From Eudorina sp. 2006-703-Eu-15 (taxonomy: Eukaryota; Chlorophyta; Chlorophyceae; Chlamydomonadales; Volvocaceae), in contig BDSI01000122.1 of NCBI GenBank assembly GCA_003117195.1, positions 208,030 to 272,029 of the forward strand: a DNA stretch of 64,000 nt. Direction: 5' to 3'. Below the pieces are notes generated by a model that had not been told where the DNA came from, made no database searches, and saw nothing but the letters and a program-made list of their open reading frames with translations. Both the position numbers and the translations under genes were made by a program. Position 1 is the stretch's first letter. Every line of letters starts with the position of its first letter. This document shows, piece by piece, positions 35,283 through 46,400 of the stretch.

Positions 35283-38200
35283 ATGGAAGCTTTCTCGCTT
35301 TTATGTGGCGGCGTGAAGTTTGATAGGCGGCGCTACAGGAAGGACATTGACGCCTTCAATCCGAAAGCGGGTACGTTCTTCGACTCTATGCATTTTATTG
35401 TTTGGTGGCGGAAATTCATATGTTTCGGGAAGCCTGTCGGTGTGGGGGTCAAGGTGTTCGTGAACAACCAATTCAAGTCAGGCAGGCCACAGATGATGGT
35501 TCCGCACTACCCTATATGGTTCCGATATTCCGGTTGAGTGGTGACGGCAGTTGCCGTTCGGACCAACTGCGTCAACCGCCGTCTGCAACCGCTTTCACCC
35601 AGACAAAGGTGGTCTTGAACGACCCAGGACCTACCTGCTGCAGTGCGTTACCTCCACCGATATGCTGGGCTGACACTAGGGTGCAGCACTCACCTGGATC
35701 CTGATTGTTAGGTGTTCACCCTCACCACCCCACATCACCCTACAACATCCAAGTCCTAACCTCGCCGCACGTTCCCCTCCCATTCACCTGACCTTTCCCT
35801 TGCTGCCTCAATGCCCAACCGACAGCCACCTCAACTGCAGCGCACGAAGCTGAGCTCGCTGCCGCCCGGAGAGCTGGTGCGGGTGCGGGTGCGCCCGCTC
35901 CCGGGGCCGGCAGCAAACGGAGCCGCGCAAAGGCCCAGGCGAAGAAGCGCCGCCGGCTGGCGGCGGGCCGCGCCGCCACCGACGGCGGCGGCGACGATGA
36001 CGACGGTAGGCGCCATTTGCGTGTGTCCGAAACCCTGACGTCCCCCGGGTTTGTGTGTGTGGCGACCTCCCGTGGACAGCTGGCTTGGCGCCGGTTCTGG
36101 ATTCGCCCCGAGGCCCCGATGCATCAGCACCTGGCTGACGGACCATCCGGTGGTTGCAGCCACAGCCACCAGGCCGCGACCCGCCAGATCGCGACCCACG
36201 GGTCAGCGGCAGTCCGGCGTGATCTGGGATCACCGGCGGCGACCCGGGCCCCCCCGCATGGGCATGACGGATTGCAGCGGGGTATCTATCGGACAGCCGC
36301 GACCCACGGGTCCAGCGCGTCCGCTGGGAGGTGCCGGATGGAATAGGACACGGGCGCTCGAGGGCAGGTGGCGCGGGGCGAGGGAGGGAGGGAGGGAGGT
36401 CCCAGGGGTGGGGCGGGGCGAGCGGGGGAGGTCCCAGGGGTGGGGCGGGGCGAGGGAGGGAGGGAGGTCCCAGGGGTGAGGCGGGGCGGCAGGAAGCAGC
36501 GGCGCTGTCAGTGGGTTAGGGGGAGGTACTGCCCAGAGATGACTGCCCGGTGCCGCCTTCAGGACCCCCCGACACCACCACACGACTCGCCGGCCGCCGC
36601 CTCATTGGCTGCGGATTGCTGGGACAGGTTTGGGGCGGCTGCCGAGGCATGCGCCTAGCGCTGTGCTGCTGACTGCTCCCGTTTTTGACGCTACCACGAC
36701 TGCTGCGGCTCTGCTGGTGTCTTTGGCTGCTCCCACAGGAGACTCGGCTGACATTGAGTTGTTCGCTGGTGGCCGGGGCAGCGAGGAGGGAGAGGGCAGC
36801 GAGAAAGATGAGGAGGGCGGCAGCGCGGACAGTGAGGGATCAGAGGGAGAGCAAGAGCAGGATGAGGAATCGGAGGAGGGCGAAGATGGCGAGATGGAGG
36901 AGGAGGAGGAGGAGGAGGAGGAGGACAGCGAGGGGGGCGGAGCCCTTGCCCGGAGCCGAAGACGAGCAGCAACAGCAGCGGATGGGGATGTGGATGACGC
37001 CGAAGACGCAGAGGGCGTTGGAGGGGAGGGAGGACGCGCCGGCGGCGGCAGCGCCGCTGCGGCGGGGCGACCCAAGGACCTGGGGCCGCTGGTGGATGAC
37101 GTCATTCCAACGGTCAACACCAACGATCCGAACGAGGAGGCCAACCTGATCCGCAAGGTACCGGGCGGGTGACACCGGGAGAGGGGAGGGTACAGAAAAT
37201 CAAGTGCGCAAGGATGAGTTGAGCTGACTGGCAGAGCGAAGGGGAGGGGCGACCGCCACCACATTGGCCACCCCGTCGATCAGCAATCCTTGCCCTGGCA
37301 GTCATCGCGGTTTGTCACTGCCCTCCGACACAGCCGTGCAGTTCGCTGTACATCCCGTCATTCAGTGCTTTAACCCACACCTCACACGCTACTCCTGCCT
37401 CCCAAACCTCACAGAGGCTCAGTTTCCTCAATACACCTCACAATGCGCATATGCGCTCGTACCCAAAGCTCACATGCCCCGCCTCCCTCGCCGTTCCTGG
37501 GCTCCTCCCACCCCCAGCAGCAGTAGCAGCAGCAGCGCGGCTTCAATAAAGCCTACCAATGTCCTATAACCCCACTCCGTCCCCAAACACGCACGCCCCC
37601 CCCCAGGCCCTACGGATCAAGGTCACGGGCACGGACGTACCTCCGCCCCTCAAGAGCTTTGCGGAGCTTGTCACAAAGTACGACACGGCTGCCGTACATG
37701 TCGGCGGCTCACGTGTGCCCGTGTAGGCCCCCCCCTGTGTGTAGCCGTGTTTGTTGGGGTCCCGAGCTGGTTGTGGTGGCGGGGTTGCAATCCCTCTGCG
37801 CAGTGTTACAGGGAAAGGGGCGGGGGCTGGAATAGAAATTCGGGTGGGCGGCACAGACTGCGCGCACTGGGCGGGGAAGGTATTGGGGGGGGACGAGCGA
37901 ACTGGTAGGGAGGACGGGAGAGTGTGTCGAGGGGGGAGGAGGAGGATATCATCTGAGGGGGTGTTGGCGGGGAGGGTGCGGCCAGGAGAGTGAACTCCGC
38001 AACATCTTCGCGTCACGATGGGGTGGGGTGGGGTGGGTTGCCGGGGCTCGCCTTTGGGGGCGGGTGCTGCAGCGATCGGCTGTGCATGGGGGGTTGGGGT
38101 TGGGCAGCGGAACAAGTCCGTCCTTGACGGGCCCCGGGGCAGGTATGTAGCGAGGACATCCGTCCGAGGTATGTGTATTCCCAGGCAGGCAGGCAGAGCC

Positions 38201-41200
38201 GGAAGAAAGAGAGAGAGAGTGCGACATTCAAGGGGCATAGCTGAGCCCGGGAAGTGCCCGCATGCCACCAAACCGCCCCTGCCTCAACCCTTAAAGCAAT
38301 TAGAAGTCTGAGGGCAATTGACAAGCGACGTCTGCCGGCACGTTTGTATGTGTACGCATTGTCGCCAACACCGTGATTTCCCGACCCCACCCCCCGCCCC
38401 CCCCCCGCCCCTCCGTAGGTACAAGGTCAGTCGGCGGCTGGTGAGGGCCCTCCGGACCGCGGGGTTCACCTGCCCCACCCCCATACAGCGCCAGGCCATA
38501 CCGGCGCTGCTGGGGGGCAGGGAGCTGCTGGCGGTGGCGCCCACGGGTGGGGCGGGGAGGGGGCGGCCGGGGAAGGGGCGGGGAAGGGGCGGCCGGGGAA
38601 GGGGCGGGGAAGGGGCGGGGAAGGGGCGGCCGGGGAAGGGGCGGCCGGGGAAGGGGCGGGGAAGGGGCGGCGGAGGGGTTAAAAAGAAACAGCCCAGACA
38701 CACCCAGCCCGGCGGGCGGGGGGCGGCGGAGGGGTGTGGCCCACCCGTGGCGCAGGAGTGGCTGGGAAGGGTCACGGGGGCCGGAGCCGTAGGTGGTGCG
38801 GCGGAACAGCGCTTGTCGACCATTACCCGTTCACCCCTGCCAGCCGTCCATCTTAGCCGACACGGGCAGGGAGCCTCTGCTGATTTTGGTCATTCAGGTT
38901 GAGCACAGCCGCCAACCCGTCCGGTTGTCTAACCCCGGAGCTCCTGTTACGGTAGCTGTCACCCGGGCGAGGTGCGCTGTGCCCGCCTCAGGTGTTGCCC
39001 TTCTCCATCCATCAGCTCGCAGCGGCCTCTCTCCGTCCGGTTACGGCGCTGCCAAGTCATGGGCATCGATGTACTAGCGATTGGCCGCACTCCTTGACCA
39101 CCAACCCACCACCACCACCGCCACCACCACCCTTCCCACCTTCCCCCTCCATGCAACGGTTTGCGATCTCCTCGAACCCTCGTTGGCAAGCGCAACGACT
39201 CGTCGCCCTTGCGCCCACCCGCAGTTTGAATATGTCTACCAATTTCCTATACCCACCCACCCGCCCGCAGCTTGAATATGTCCACCAATTTCTTATACCC
39301 ACCCACCCACCCGCCCCTGCCCTCCCCTCCGCTGCCACGGGCAGGCAGCGGCAAGACCCTCGCCTTCCTGGTGCCCATCCTGGCGGGGCTGCGGGCGCTG
39401 CGGTCCACTGGAGCGGACTGGGACCCCGGGGTGAAGGCGCTGGTGGTGAGCCCCACCCACGAGCTGGCGGCCCAGCAGGCCCGGGTGCTCAAGCTGCTGC
39501 TGCCCGGCTCCGGCCTTCGCGGCTGCCTGCTCACCAAGGCCACGGCGGCGGGCAGCGACTTCAGCAAGGTGGATGTGCTGCTGGCGAACCCGCTGCGACT
39601 GGTGGCGCTGGTGGAGGAGGGGAAGGTGGACCTGGGGCAGTGCAGGTGCGGACGAGGAGGAGAGGGGGGGGAGGGTGAGGAGGCGGAAGGGGAGGAGCGT
39701 GGCCGGGAGGGGGAAGGAAGGGGGGAACTGACGTTTTTTAACGTGATGTGGGTATGGGGAGGTGGGATGGGGAGGTGGGACCCACCCGCCTTCCCAAACT
39801 CCGACCCGGGACTGCCCTGCCCCGCACCTCCCAACCTGCCTGCTGCTCCCAGTGCCTTCCAGCGCCCTGGTGGTGCCGCTCAGCCTCCTGCCTCATGTTG
39901 CATGTCAAGGGGCCACCCGTGTATGGCTGTATGCCCGCTCCCCGCCTTCTCCCCCTGCCTGACCCCCCCCCCCCTCGCACGTCCCCAGGTTCGTGGTCCT
40001 GGATGAGGCGGACAAGCTGTTCGAGCTGGGGTTCATGGAGCAGGTGGACGCGCTGCTGGCGGCGGCGGGGCACCCGGATGTGGCAAGGGCGCTCTTCTCC
40101 GCCACACTGCCGGTAGGGCCGCGAGGGGGGGGGCGTGGTCTTATTCTTCGCAGGCAAGGCAAGAGTGCGTGACATCTGACATGCAAAGGGCCATGGCTAA
40201 GCCCGGAAACGCCCGCATGGCGCACAGCTGCCCCTGCCCCTGCCCCTGCCCCTGCCCCTGCCCCTGCCCCTGCCCCTGCCCCTGCCCCTGCCCCTGCCCC
40301 TGCCCCTGCCCCTGCCCCTGCCCCTGCCCTGCCCCTGCCCCTGCCCCTGCCCCTGCCCCTGCCCCTGCCCCTGCCCCTGCCCCTGCCCCTGCCCCTGCCC
40401 CTGCCCCTGCCCCTGCCCCTGCCCCTGCCCCTGCCCCTGCCCCTGGGTTGTGTAGGCGGGGCCGAATCGGGGTCCGGATGGGCGGGTTGGATGCGTGTGT
40501 GACCCGGAGGGACGCTTGGAAGGTTTTGCCCCGGCAGCAGCGCAGCTTCAAGGTGTCTACCAACTTCCCACACCCCTCCCCGCCCCCCCGCCCCCCCGCC
40601 CCCCCGCAGGAGCGCGTGGAGGACCTGGCCCGCAGTGTGCTGCAGCAGCCGCTGCGCATCGCGGTGGGGCTCCGCAACGCGGCGGTGTCCGCTGTGCGGC
40701 AGCGGCTGCAGTTCGTGGGTCGGGAGGCGGGCAAGCTGTTGGCGCTGCGGCAGCTGTTGGCGGACGGAGGCCTGGCGCCGCCCGTGCTGGTGTTCGTGGG
40801 AGCAAGGAGAGGGCCAAGTCGCTGCATAGGTGCGGGGGCGGGGCGGGGGAGGGGGCGGGGGCGGGGGCGGGGGCAGGGGGCGAGGGCGGGGGCGGGGGCG
40901 GGGGCGGGGGAAGGGGGCGGGGGTGGGGGTTAGGGTTTAGGCGGGGAAATCGGACTGGAGTCCGAGAGAGGACCGTGGAATGGGTGTGTGTGAAGCAGAA
41001 GGGCTAAGTTGAAAGGTGGCGAGCCGGCGGGGATGCAAGGGTGTGGGGACAGCGGGATGGATGCGTGTGGGTGTGTCTGTGTGAAAGGTAACTGAGCCGC
41101 GAGAAACGAAGTCCAGCATAACAGGCGATGTACGCGAAGTAAATAAATGACACCCGAAATACCCGGAACCCGTCTGTGTGTGCGTGTGTTGGGGCCGGTG

Positions 41201-41398
41201 TTGATGCGGCGGGAAGGGTTGCTGCGGGGCGCATGGCGGGCGGGGGGCAGCGGGATCGGTGGACGTATCCGTACTGCGCTGATTGCCCGAGCGGAAGGTC
41301 CGATGAAGGAGGATGGACTGTACAGAGGATCTCCCCAGCGATGTGACGACGTCCACCTCGTAGGGGCCCTGACGTGCTGCTGCCGCAGTGGAACACCC

Positions 41399-41435
<37 letters not shown>

Positions 41436-43639
41436 GGGTCATCGCTGTTGCTACTGCCACTGCCCGCACCGCCGTACGCCCCCGCGTGAGGGCCGCGTCA
41501 GCGACGTCCACCGCACCTCGCTGTCCGTAGGCCGTAGCACTAGCCCCCCAAGGTCAGCTACAGCCGCCAAAGAACACCCACAACCACGCGCAATGCACCT
41601 CCAGCTCATCTGTGCATGTCGCCCGACCGGCCCCCGCCCCTGACCGGTGACCGGCCCCCGCCCCTGACCGGCCCTGGCCCCAGGGAGCTGCTGTACGACG
41701 GGATCCACGTGGATTCCATCACGGCGGGCCAGCCGCAGGCGGCTCGCAACGCGGCGGTCGATAACTTCAGGTGGGCGGGGCTGGGGGCGTGTGTGTGTGT
41801 GTGTGTGTCGGTGAGGAGGAGGCGGAGGAGGAGGCAGGGCGCGGGGGACGGGAAAGGCAGAGAGGCAGAGAGGCGGGTAGGAAGGCGGACGGGGGTTAGG
41901 GCGGGGCTCAGCGTTGTGCTGCAGAGATCGCGGTGCGGGTGGGTGGGGCACCCGTGGGGGTGTACGGAGGAACGCCCGCAATCTTCCGTACACTTCAGCG
42001 AGTGGGCCGCAGTGGAATGGAATCGCACGGAAGACGGCAGGTGGCCGAGGGCGCGGTCTCCGCAGCCGTTCCATCCCAGCGTGGTGTGGGAGCCCGTGGG
42101 TCGGTTGGGGAGGGATCACGGCCCCCGGCTGCCCTCCCGACATGCCCACACCCTAATCAATACATATCCACACCCGTTTCTAGGGCTGAGGGTTTTCCAA
42201 CCAATAACCACATCCTCATACCCGGTAGTTATCGTTGGTAAGTTCTTTGTCGCCGGGCTGGGTGTGTCTGGGTTGTTTCTCTTTTTAGAAACCCTCATAC
42301 CCGCCCACATTTCCCGGACTCCGCTGTGCTCCTTGCGCATCTCGCACTCCTGCCTTGCCCGCCAAAAAACACCCCCGCCCCCCGCAACCAGCTTGAATGT
42401 CTACCAATTTCCTATACCCCCGCCCCCCCCGCCCGCCACCCCCCCCCGCCCGCCACCCCCCCCCGCCCGCGCGTCTCCCCCCCCCGCGCAGGTCCGGCCG
42501 CACCTGGGTGCTCATCGCCACCGACCTGATCGGTCGGGGTATGGACTTCATCGGGGTCAACACGGTGGTCAACTACGACTTCCCCCGGACCACGGCCGAC
42601 TACGTGCACCGCATCGGGCGCACGGGCCGGGCGGGGCGCACCGGTGAGGGGGGGCGGGGGGCGGGGGCGGGGGCGGGGCGGGGGTGGAAGTCCCCACTTC
42701 GGTCCCTGTGGGGCCTCTGGGCCCCAGGGGCTCAACCCTGAGGAACCCATGGGCCGGTCGGAACCCAGGCCGCGCCGCGCCTCCACTCCGCTTAGTATTG
42801 CCGGCCTCCTCCCCCTGTACTTGATCGCATGCCATCCACCCCCCTCCCCTGTCGCCCTTAGGCTCTCTCGGGCCCCTAAACCTACCCCGTCACCCGCCCC
42901 TCCCTTCCCCCCAACAACCCCCACCAAGTCCCTGCCCATTCCTTACCCCCTGTCCGGTTCCCGGTCCCCGGACCCGGTCCCCGTGGCCCCCCCTGCCTCA
43001 GCGCAGTATAAATATGTCTATCCATTTCCTATACCCCCCTCCTCCCCTCTTTCCCGCCCCCCCTCACGTTCTTCGGGTTTATTTCTTTTTTCAATCTACC
43101 CCCCCCCCCACACCCACCCCCACCCACCCACCCACCCCCCCCCCCCCCACACACACACACACACACACACCCACACAGGTGACGCGGTGACGTTCTTCAC
43201 GGAGGATGACGGTCCTGCCCTGCGGCCCATCGCCAACCAGATCAAGGCGGCGGGCGGGGAGGTGCCCGACTGGATGTTGGCGTTACGGCGGGACAAGCGG
43301 GCGGCGAAGCGCCGTAGGCTCAGCGACCGGGTGGGGGCGGCCGCGGACTTCGAGGCGGAGGAGGGGGGGCCGGGGGCGCGGAGGTCGGGGGCAGGGGGGA
43401 GGGGAGGCGGTGCGGCCAGGGGGGGAGAGGCCGGGGCCGGGGGCGGGGCGGCGGCGGGAGGGCGGGAAGGCGCGGGGCGACGGCGAGGGGTCAGGCGCGG
43501 CCGGGCGGAAGGGGGTGGAGATGACGGCGGGGGGCCGGGGGACGAGAGGGGCGGGGAGAGTGGGCGGGCGGCAGGGAGGCGGCAGAGGGCAGTCGCGCGG
43601 GGAGGGGGGCGGCGCGGGCGAGGGGGTCAGGCTGGGTGA
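35283..43639 (+). CDS. DEAD-box RNA helicase, ROK1/DDX52/RH57 type, 11 exons, ~743 aa, one apparent frameshift
   Basis: Exons are 35283-35370, 35826-36005, 36739-37157, 37607-37677, 38419-38546, 39345-39645, 39989-40112, 40610-40829, 41684-41770, 42492-42643 and 43179-43639. The N-terminus ([15 protein letters not shown]) and the segment before the Q-motif ([17 protein letters not shown]) match the ROK1/RH57 subfamily, which acts in 18S rRNA processing in the nucleolus. Motifs: Q-motif [11 protein letters not shown]; motif I APTGSGKT (293-300, Gly split by intron 5); PTHELA for usual PTRELA; DEAD (401-404); SAT (433-435); motif [10 protein letters not shown] (579-586). Exon 3 carries an acidic Glu/Asp-rich block and the C-terminus is Gly/Arg-rich. 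Exon 8 is one base short: after VLVFV the frame must shift by +1 to read [10 protein letters not shown], so this copy has a 1-base deletion near 40797-40801 or the sequence is in error. Introns are strongly G-rich at the start and C-rich at the end. Confidence 0.87.
36376..36487. repeat. ~40-bp purine-rich minisatellite in helicase intron 2
   Basis: Three imperfect units containing GGAGGTCCCAGGGGTGGGGC and GGGAGGGAGG runs. Confidence 0.75.
37537..37573 (+). repeat. degenerate intron-tail repeat (helicase intron 3)
   Basis: GGCTTCAATAAAGCC then TACCAATGTCCTATAACCCC. It ends 33 bp before the exon 4 acceptor. Confidence 0.45.
38219..38270 (+). repeat. dispersed intronic repeat with AGCTGAGCCCGG core
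   Basis: GTGCGACATTCAAGGGGC, ATAGCTGAGCCCGGGAAG and TGCCCGCATGCC match 40164-40225 (intron 7). It is in helicase intron 4. Confidence 0.55.
38548..38675. repeat. GGGGAAGGGGCGGCC-type minisatellite (helicase intron 5)
   Basis: Repeated units of GGGGAAGGGGCGG with or without CC, starting immediately behind the exon 5 donor. Confidence 0.85.
38680..38716 (-). repeat. CAGACACACCCAGCC repeat, helicase intron 5
   Basis: Plus strand reads AAAAAGAAACAGCCCAGACA then CACCCAGCCCGGCGGGCGG, a partial antisense copy of the unit at 42238-42288. Confidence 0.55.
39221..39300 (+). repeat. tandem pair of intron-tail repeats (helicase intron 5)
   Basis: Two units at 39221-39254 and 39267-39300 share GCAG(T/C)TTGAATATGTC followed by (T/C)ACCAATTTC(C/T)TATACCC, separated by CACCCACCCGCCC. 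The second ends 44 bp before the exon 6 acceptor. Each unit starts with GCAG, itself an acceptor-like tetranucleotide behind a C-rich tract. Confidence 0.8.
40164..40225 (+). repeat. dispersed intronic repeat, second copy (helicase intron 7)
   Basis: GTGCGTGACATC...CATGCAAAGGGCCATGGC, TAAGCCCGGAAACGCCC and GCATGGCGC match 38219-38270. It runs directly into the TGCCCC array. Confidence 0.55.
40229..40445. repeat. TGCCCC hexanucleotide array, ~36 copies
   Basis: A nearly perfect 217-bp array of TGCCCC with one 5-base unit as interruption, inside helicase intron 7. Apparent long open frames here (Pro-Cys or Pro-Ala repeats) are products of the array. Confidence 0.95.
40542..40576 (+). repeat. 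intron-tail repeat (helicase intron 7)
   Basis: GCAGCTTCAAGGTGTC then TACCAACTTCCCACACCCC. It ends 33 bp before the exon 8 acceptor. Confidence 0.65.
41089..41112 (+). repeat. dispersed motif with CTGAGCCGCGAGAAACGAAG (helicase intron 8)
   Basis: Matches 46211-46244 (ACTGAGCCGCAAGAAGCGAA) and part of 16437-16466. The element's full extent is unclear. Confidence 0.45.
42238..42288 (+). repeat. intron-like 51-bp repeat unit inside helicase intron 9
   Basis: On the sense strand the unit starts GTAAGTTCTTTGTCGCCGGG, contains GGGTGTGTCTGGG and ends TTTCTCTTTTTAG, so it carries a consensus donor, a polypyrimidine tract and an acceptor. Copies lie at 17116-17182, 23140-23190 and 38680-38716. Confidence 0.65.
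42389..42420 (+). repeat. intron-tail repeat (helicase intron 9)
   Basis: CAGCTTGAATGTCTACC then AATTTCCTATACCCC. It is followed by a C-rich tract to the exon 10 acceptor. Confidence 0.75.
43003..43037 (+). repeat. intron-tail repeat (helicase intron 10)
   Basis: GCAGTATAAATATGTC then TATCCATTTCCTATACCCC. It is followed by C-rich and (CA)n sequence to the exon 11 acceptor. Confidence 0.7.
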
Positions 43640-46400
43640 GGGGGCGCGGGCAGACCTTGTCGGATGGGAGGCAGCCGGTCGGTGGAGGAGGGGAGGAAGG
43701 GGGAAGTCCTGGGAAGGAGGGCTGGCGGAGAGAGGCGATGGGCAGTAAGGGAGCTGTAGTTGTAGCATGTAGGGTGTTAGAGTGGCGATTGTGGGACGAT
43801 GATCGGAACGACTTCAGCCGTGGGTGTGCGGTGGGAATTTGAGCCTGACGGGAGGAGGACTGAGCGGGCGGGAGTGCTCCGCACCGGGAGAAATCGGACT
43901 GCATTTGCAGTGCTCTAGGCGAGCCTGGTTCGTACTCGGTAATGGGTGGTGATTAAGGAATCAGGATGGTTACACCCTGCTCGCCTCATGGAGCCTCATG
44001 GGAACATGGACATGAAGTCATGAACCAAGTCGGTCACTGAGAAGGGCTGCGTTGCCCGTCGTACTGCACCGTGTAGATCAGGCAACAATGGTGAATCATC
44101 TTAAAGCTTGTAAAGGAAAAAATAAACATGTAAGTCAGGTTTAGCTATTGAACAGCCCGCGGGTGGTGAAGTCCACAGACCGTACTGTATTGGCAAATAA
44201 GTCAAAGAGAGCTAGAGTATGTAGAAAGGCCTTTGCCGAAAGAGATTGTGCCGCGCAATACATCCATGTTTGTCTGCAGGGGATGTTCAATGTGTTTGTC
44301 GTCCCCCGACGAGCTGACGTCCATGGACGGTTACTCTTACCGTTACCGATCGCCGCGATGATGCTGGCCTAGCTGTAACGTAAAATTATCACTTTCACTC
44401 AGAATTAGTATCTCGCGGTCTCATGTCATGACGCCCACTGAACGTAGTAAGACTGCAACAGACGCGCCGAAATCCGCGGCACCCACTGCACGCCAAACCG
44501 CCTGTTCTGGCCCCTGTTCGCTGCTACGGACGCTTCCGCCAGCCATAATCCGTTTTATGCCCGCCACTAGCACAAGGAACAGCGAACATTTTCATGGATG
44601 CAGCATTTTTTGCTCGTGCTGTGTTGCGCCCATTTGATTTCAAAACGAGATGCGCTCGGCGGTCAAGCTTCCCCTACAAACTACGTCGCATATATATCTT
44701 TGTTCCGTTGTTTCATTTTGCATGTTCGCGTATTTTCAGAGCCTTTTATCATAAGGTTAGCGTCCCGTTCGTTCGTTGTGTGTGCACGCACACACTTGTT
44801 GGTGAAGATACGCGGGGGTTCACGAGGCTGAGGTACCGCCAGCGCGAAGCAATTTCGCCGCCCGCAAATCTCCACAAGCCATTACTGCTGATGATGATGC
44901 CGCAACGCATCCCCCACCCCCCACCCCCCTTCCCGTCACATTCGGAACTGCCGAAGGCCCTATCCTAGTCAGCACCCAGGGCTCCATCTCCTGAGGTGGA
45001 TGCCGCACCACGACAGGTTCGCGCACAAAGGTACCCCACGCCAGGTTCGCGCACAAAGGTACCGGCTTTGCTACGCCGCCTTGACGTTAAGACCTCCGAA
45101 GGAAGACTCGCGCACTCATTGCCACATACAGATAGCGGAGCTCGCCGTTGGCGAAGCGCGCGGGTGCACAGCCCAAACCCGGGACGTGCTGGGGCGCACC
45201 ACAACGAAATGTCGTCCCAGGGTGACTCTGGGAAACCGCACAGCCACGGCAGGAACACGCCACATGCGTCACGTGCATTATGATGGCCATGGCACATACG
45301 GTACTCTGCTGCAAACGCATGCCGCAGAGGGGAATTCTGCCATGTCCGGCGCATGGTGCAGCATTAGATTGAAGGGCTGTAGCTGCGTGCTGCAGTTGAG
45401 ACTGTACCTTGCTGACGCGGCGTCCACCCGTCGACGCGGTTGGTGCTGTCACGAAATTATGTACGGCACACCAGCAGTACGGTTTGTCGAAAAACTAGAA
45501 CACGTTGTGTGAAAATAACTGCAGCCGAGATCGGCACTGGAATTTTCGTCACTAGCCCTCGCGCTGCGTCTCACCGGCTGCCCGAAACCCTAGAGTTACG
45601 ACAGTTACGACAGGTCCGTGACGTGCTGCCCTGGCTTTAGTGGGAGGCTGGGAAGCAGAATCGTTGTGTGAACAACAACAATAATCAGCTGTTATCAAAT
45701 TGGCCCGAAATGCTATCGACCCGTCCAAAGTGTTAATTTTCCCAGAAGGGCTCAGTGAAAGGCATCCGATCTGAAAAGGTACGCTTTTTGGTGTTGGGGA
45801 CTGCCTAGGCATGTACACATGGGCAGTATACAGGTACGTACAAAGTAAGCGAGGAAAGGATATCCGGGCGTGTCGAAGGTAGGTGGTAGGTGGCAGGTGG
45901 TAGGGGCCTGGGTCGAGGGCGGTGCGAACGTGCGCAGCAGAAATCGCCCCTTGGAGTCGACGGTATTAGAATCGTGCCGAAGTAAGGCTCAAGATCATGG
46001 TAACCGACAGACGATGAGTCCGCCGAGCGCTGCCATACAGCAGGAGTACGGCACGGCGCGTGCACTGCAGCAGAACCTCCGGGTCGCCGCCAACGTGCCA
46101 TCGTGCCATGTGTACGGTGCGGTCCGGACACCCCCTCCCCCCTCATACCCAATCTATCCCACGCCTCGTTCGTTCCCAAACATTTACGCATCGTACATAT
46201 GTACGACACTGTGTATAAGAAAACTGAGCCGCAAGAAGCGAAGTACGGCACCGTGCCGTGTTGTGGTCCAAGTGCATGTGTACACCAGCAGTACATTTGG
46301 GACGCCCTGGTCTCGCATGGCTGGGATGGGTGACCCTCCCCCCCTGCACACCTGCTGCCGGCATTCCCCGCATAGGTGTCTGGCTGGCTTCCGCCCTTGC
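43640..46400. other. spacer downstream of the helicase gene
   Basis: No supportable gene. TGTAA occurs at 44109-44113 and 44129-44133, about 470 bp behind the helicase stop, and may be its polyadenylation signal. Near 45015-45060 a 28-bp direct repeat (GGTTCGCGCACAAAGGTACC) is duplicated. A minus-strand frame of ~390 codons (46977-45805) has no motif and an unusual composition and is not taken as coding. Confidence 0.45.
46211..46244 (+). repeat. dispersed motif GTGTATAAGAAAACTGAGCC
   Basis: Best long match to the motif copies at 16437-16466 and 41089-41112. This copy is intergenic. Confidence 0.45.

Noticed and set aside
36602..37264. Ser-rich antisense frame opposite helicase exon 3
   Set aside because: It is the complement of the acidic Glu/Asp-rich coding segment.
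40169..40933. Long Pro-Cys and Gly-Ala open frames on both strands
   Set aside because: They are created by the TGCCCC hexanucleotide and G-rich arrays inside helicase intron 7 and its neighbourhood.
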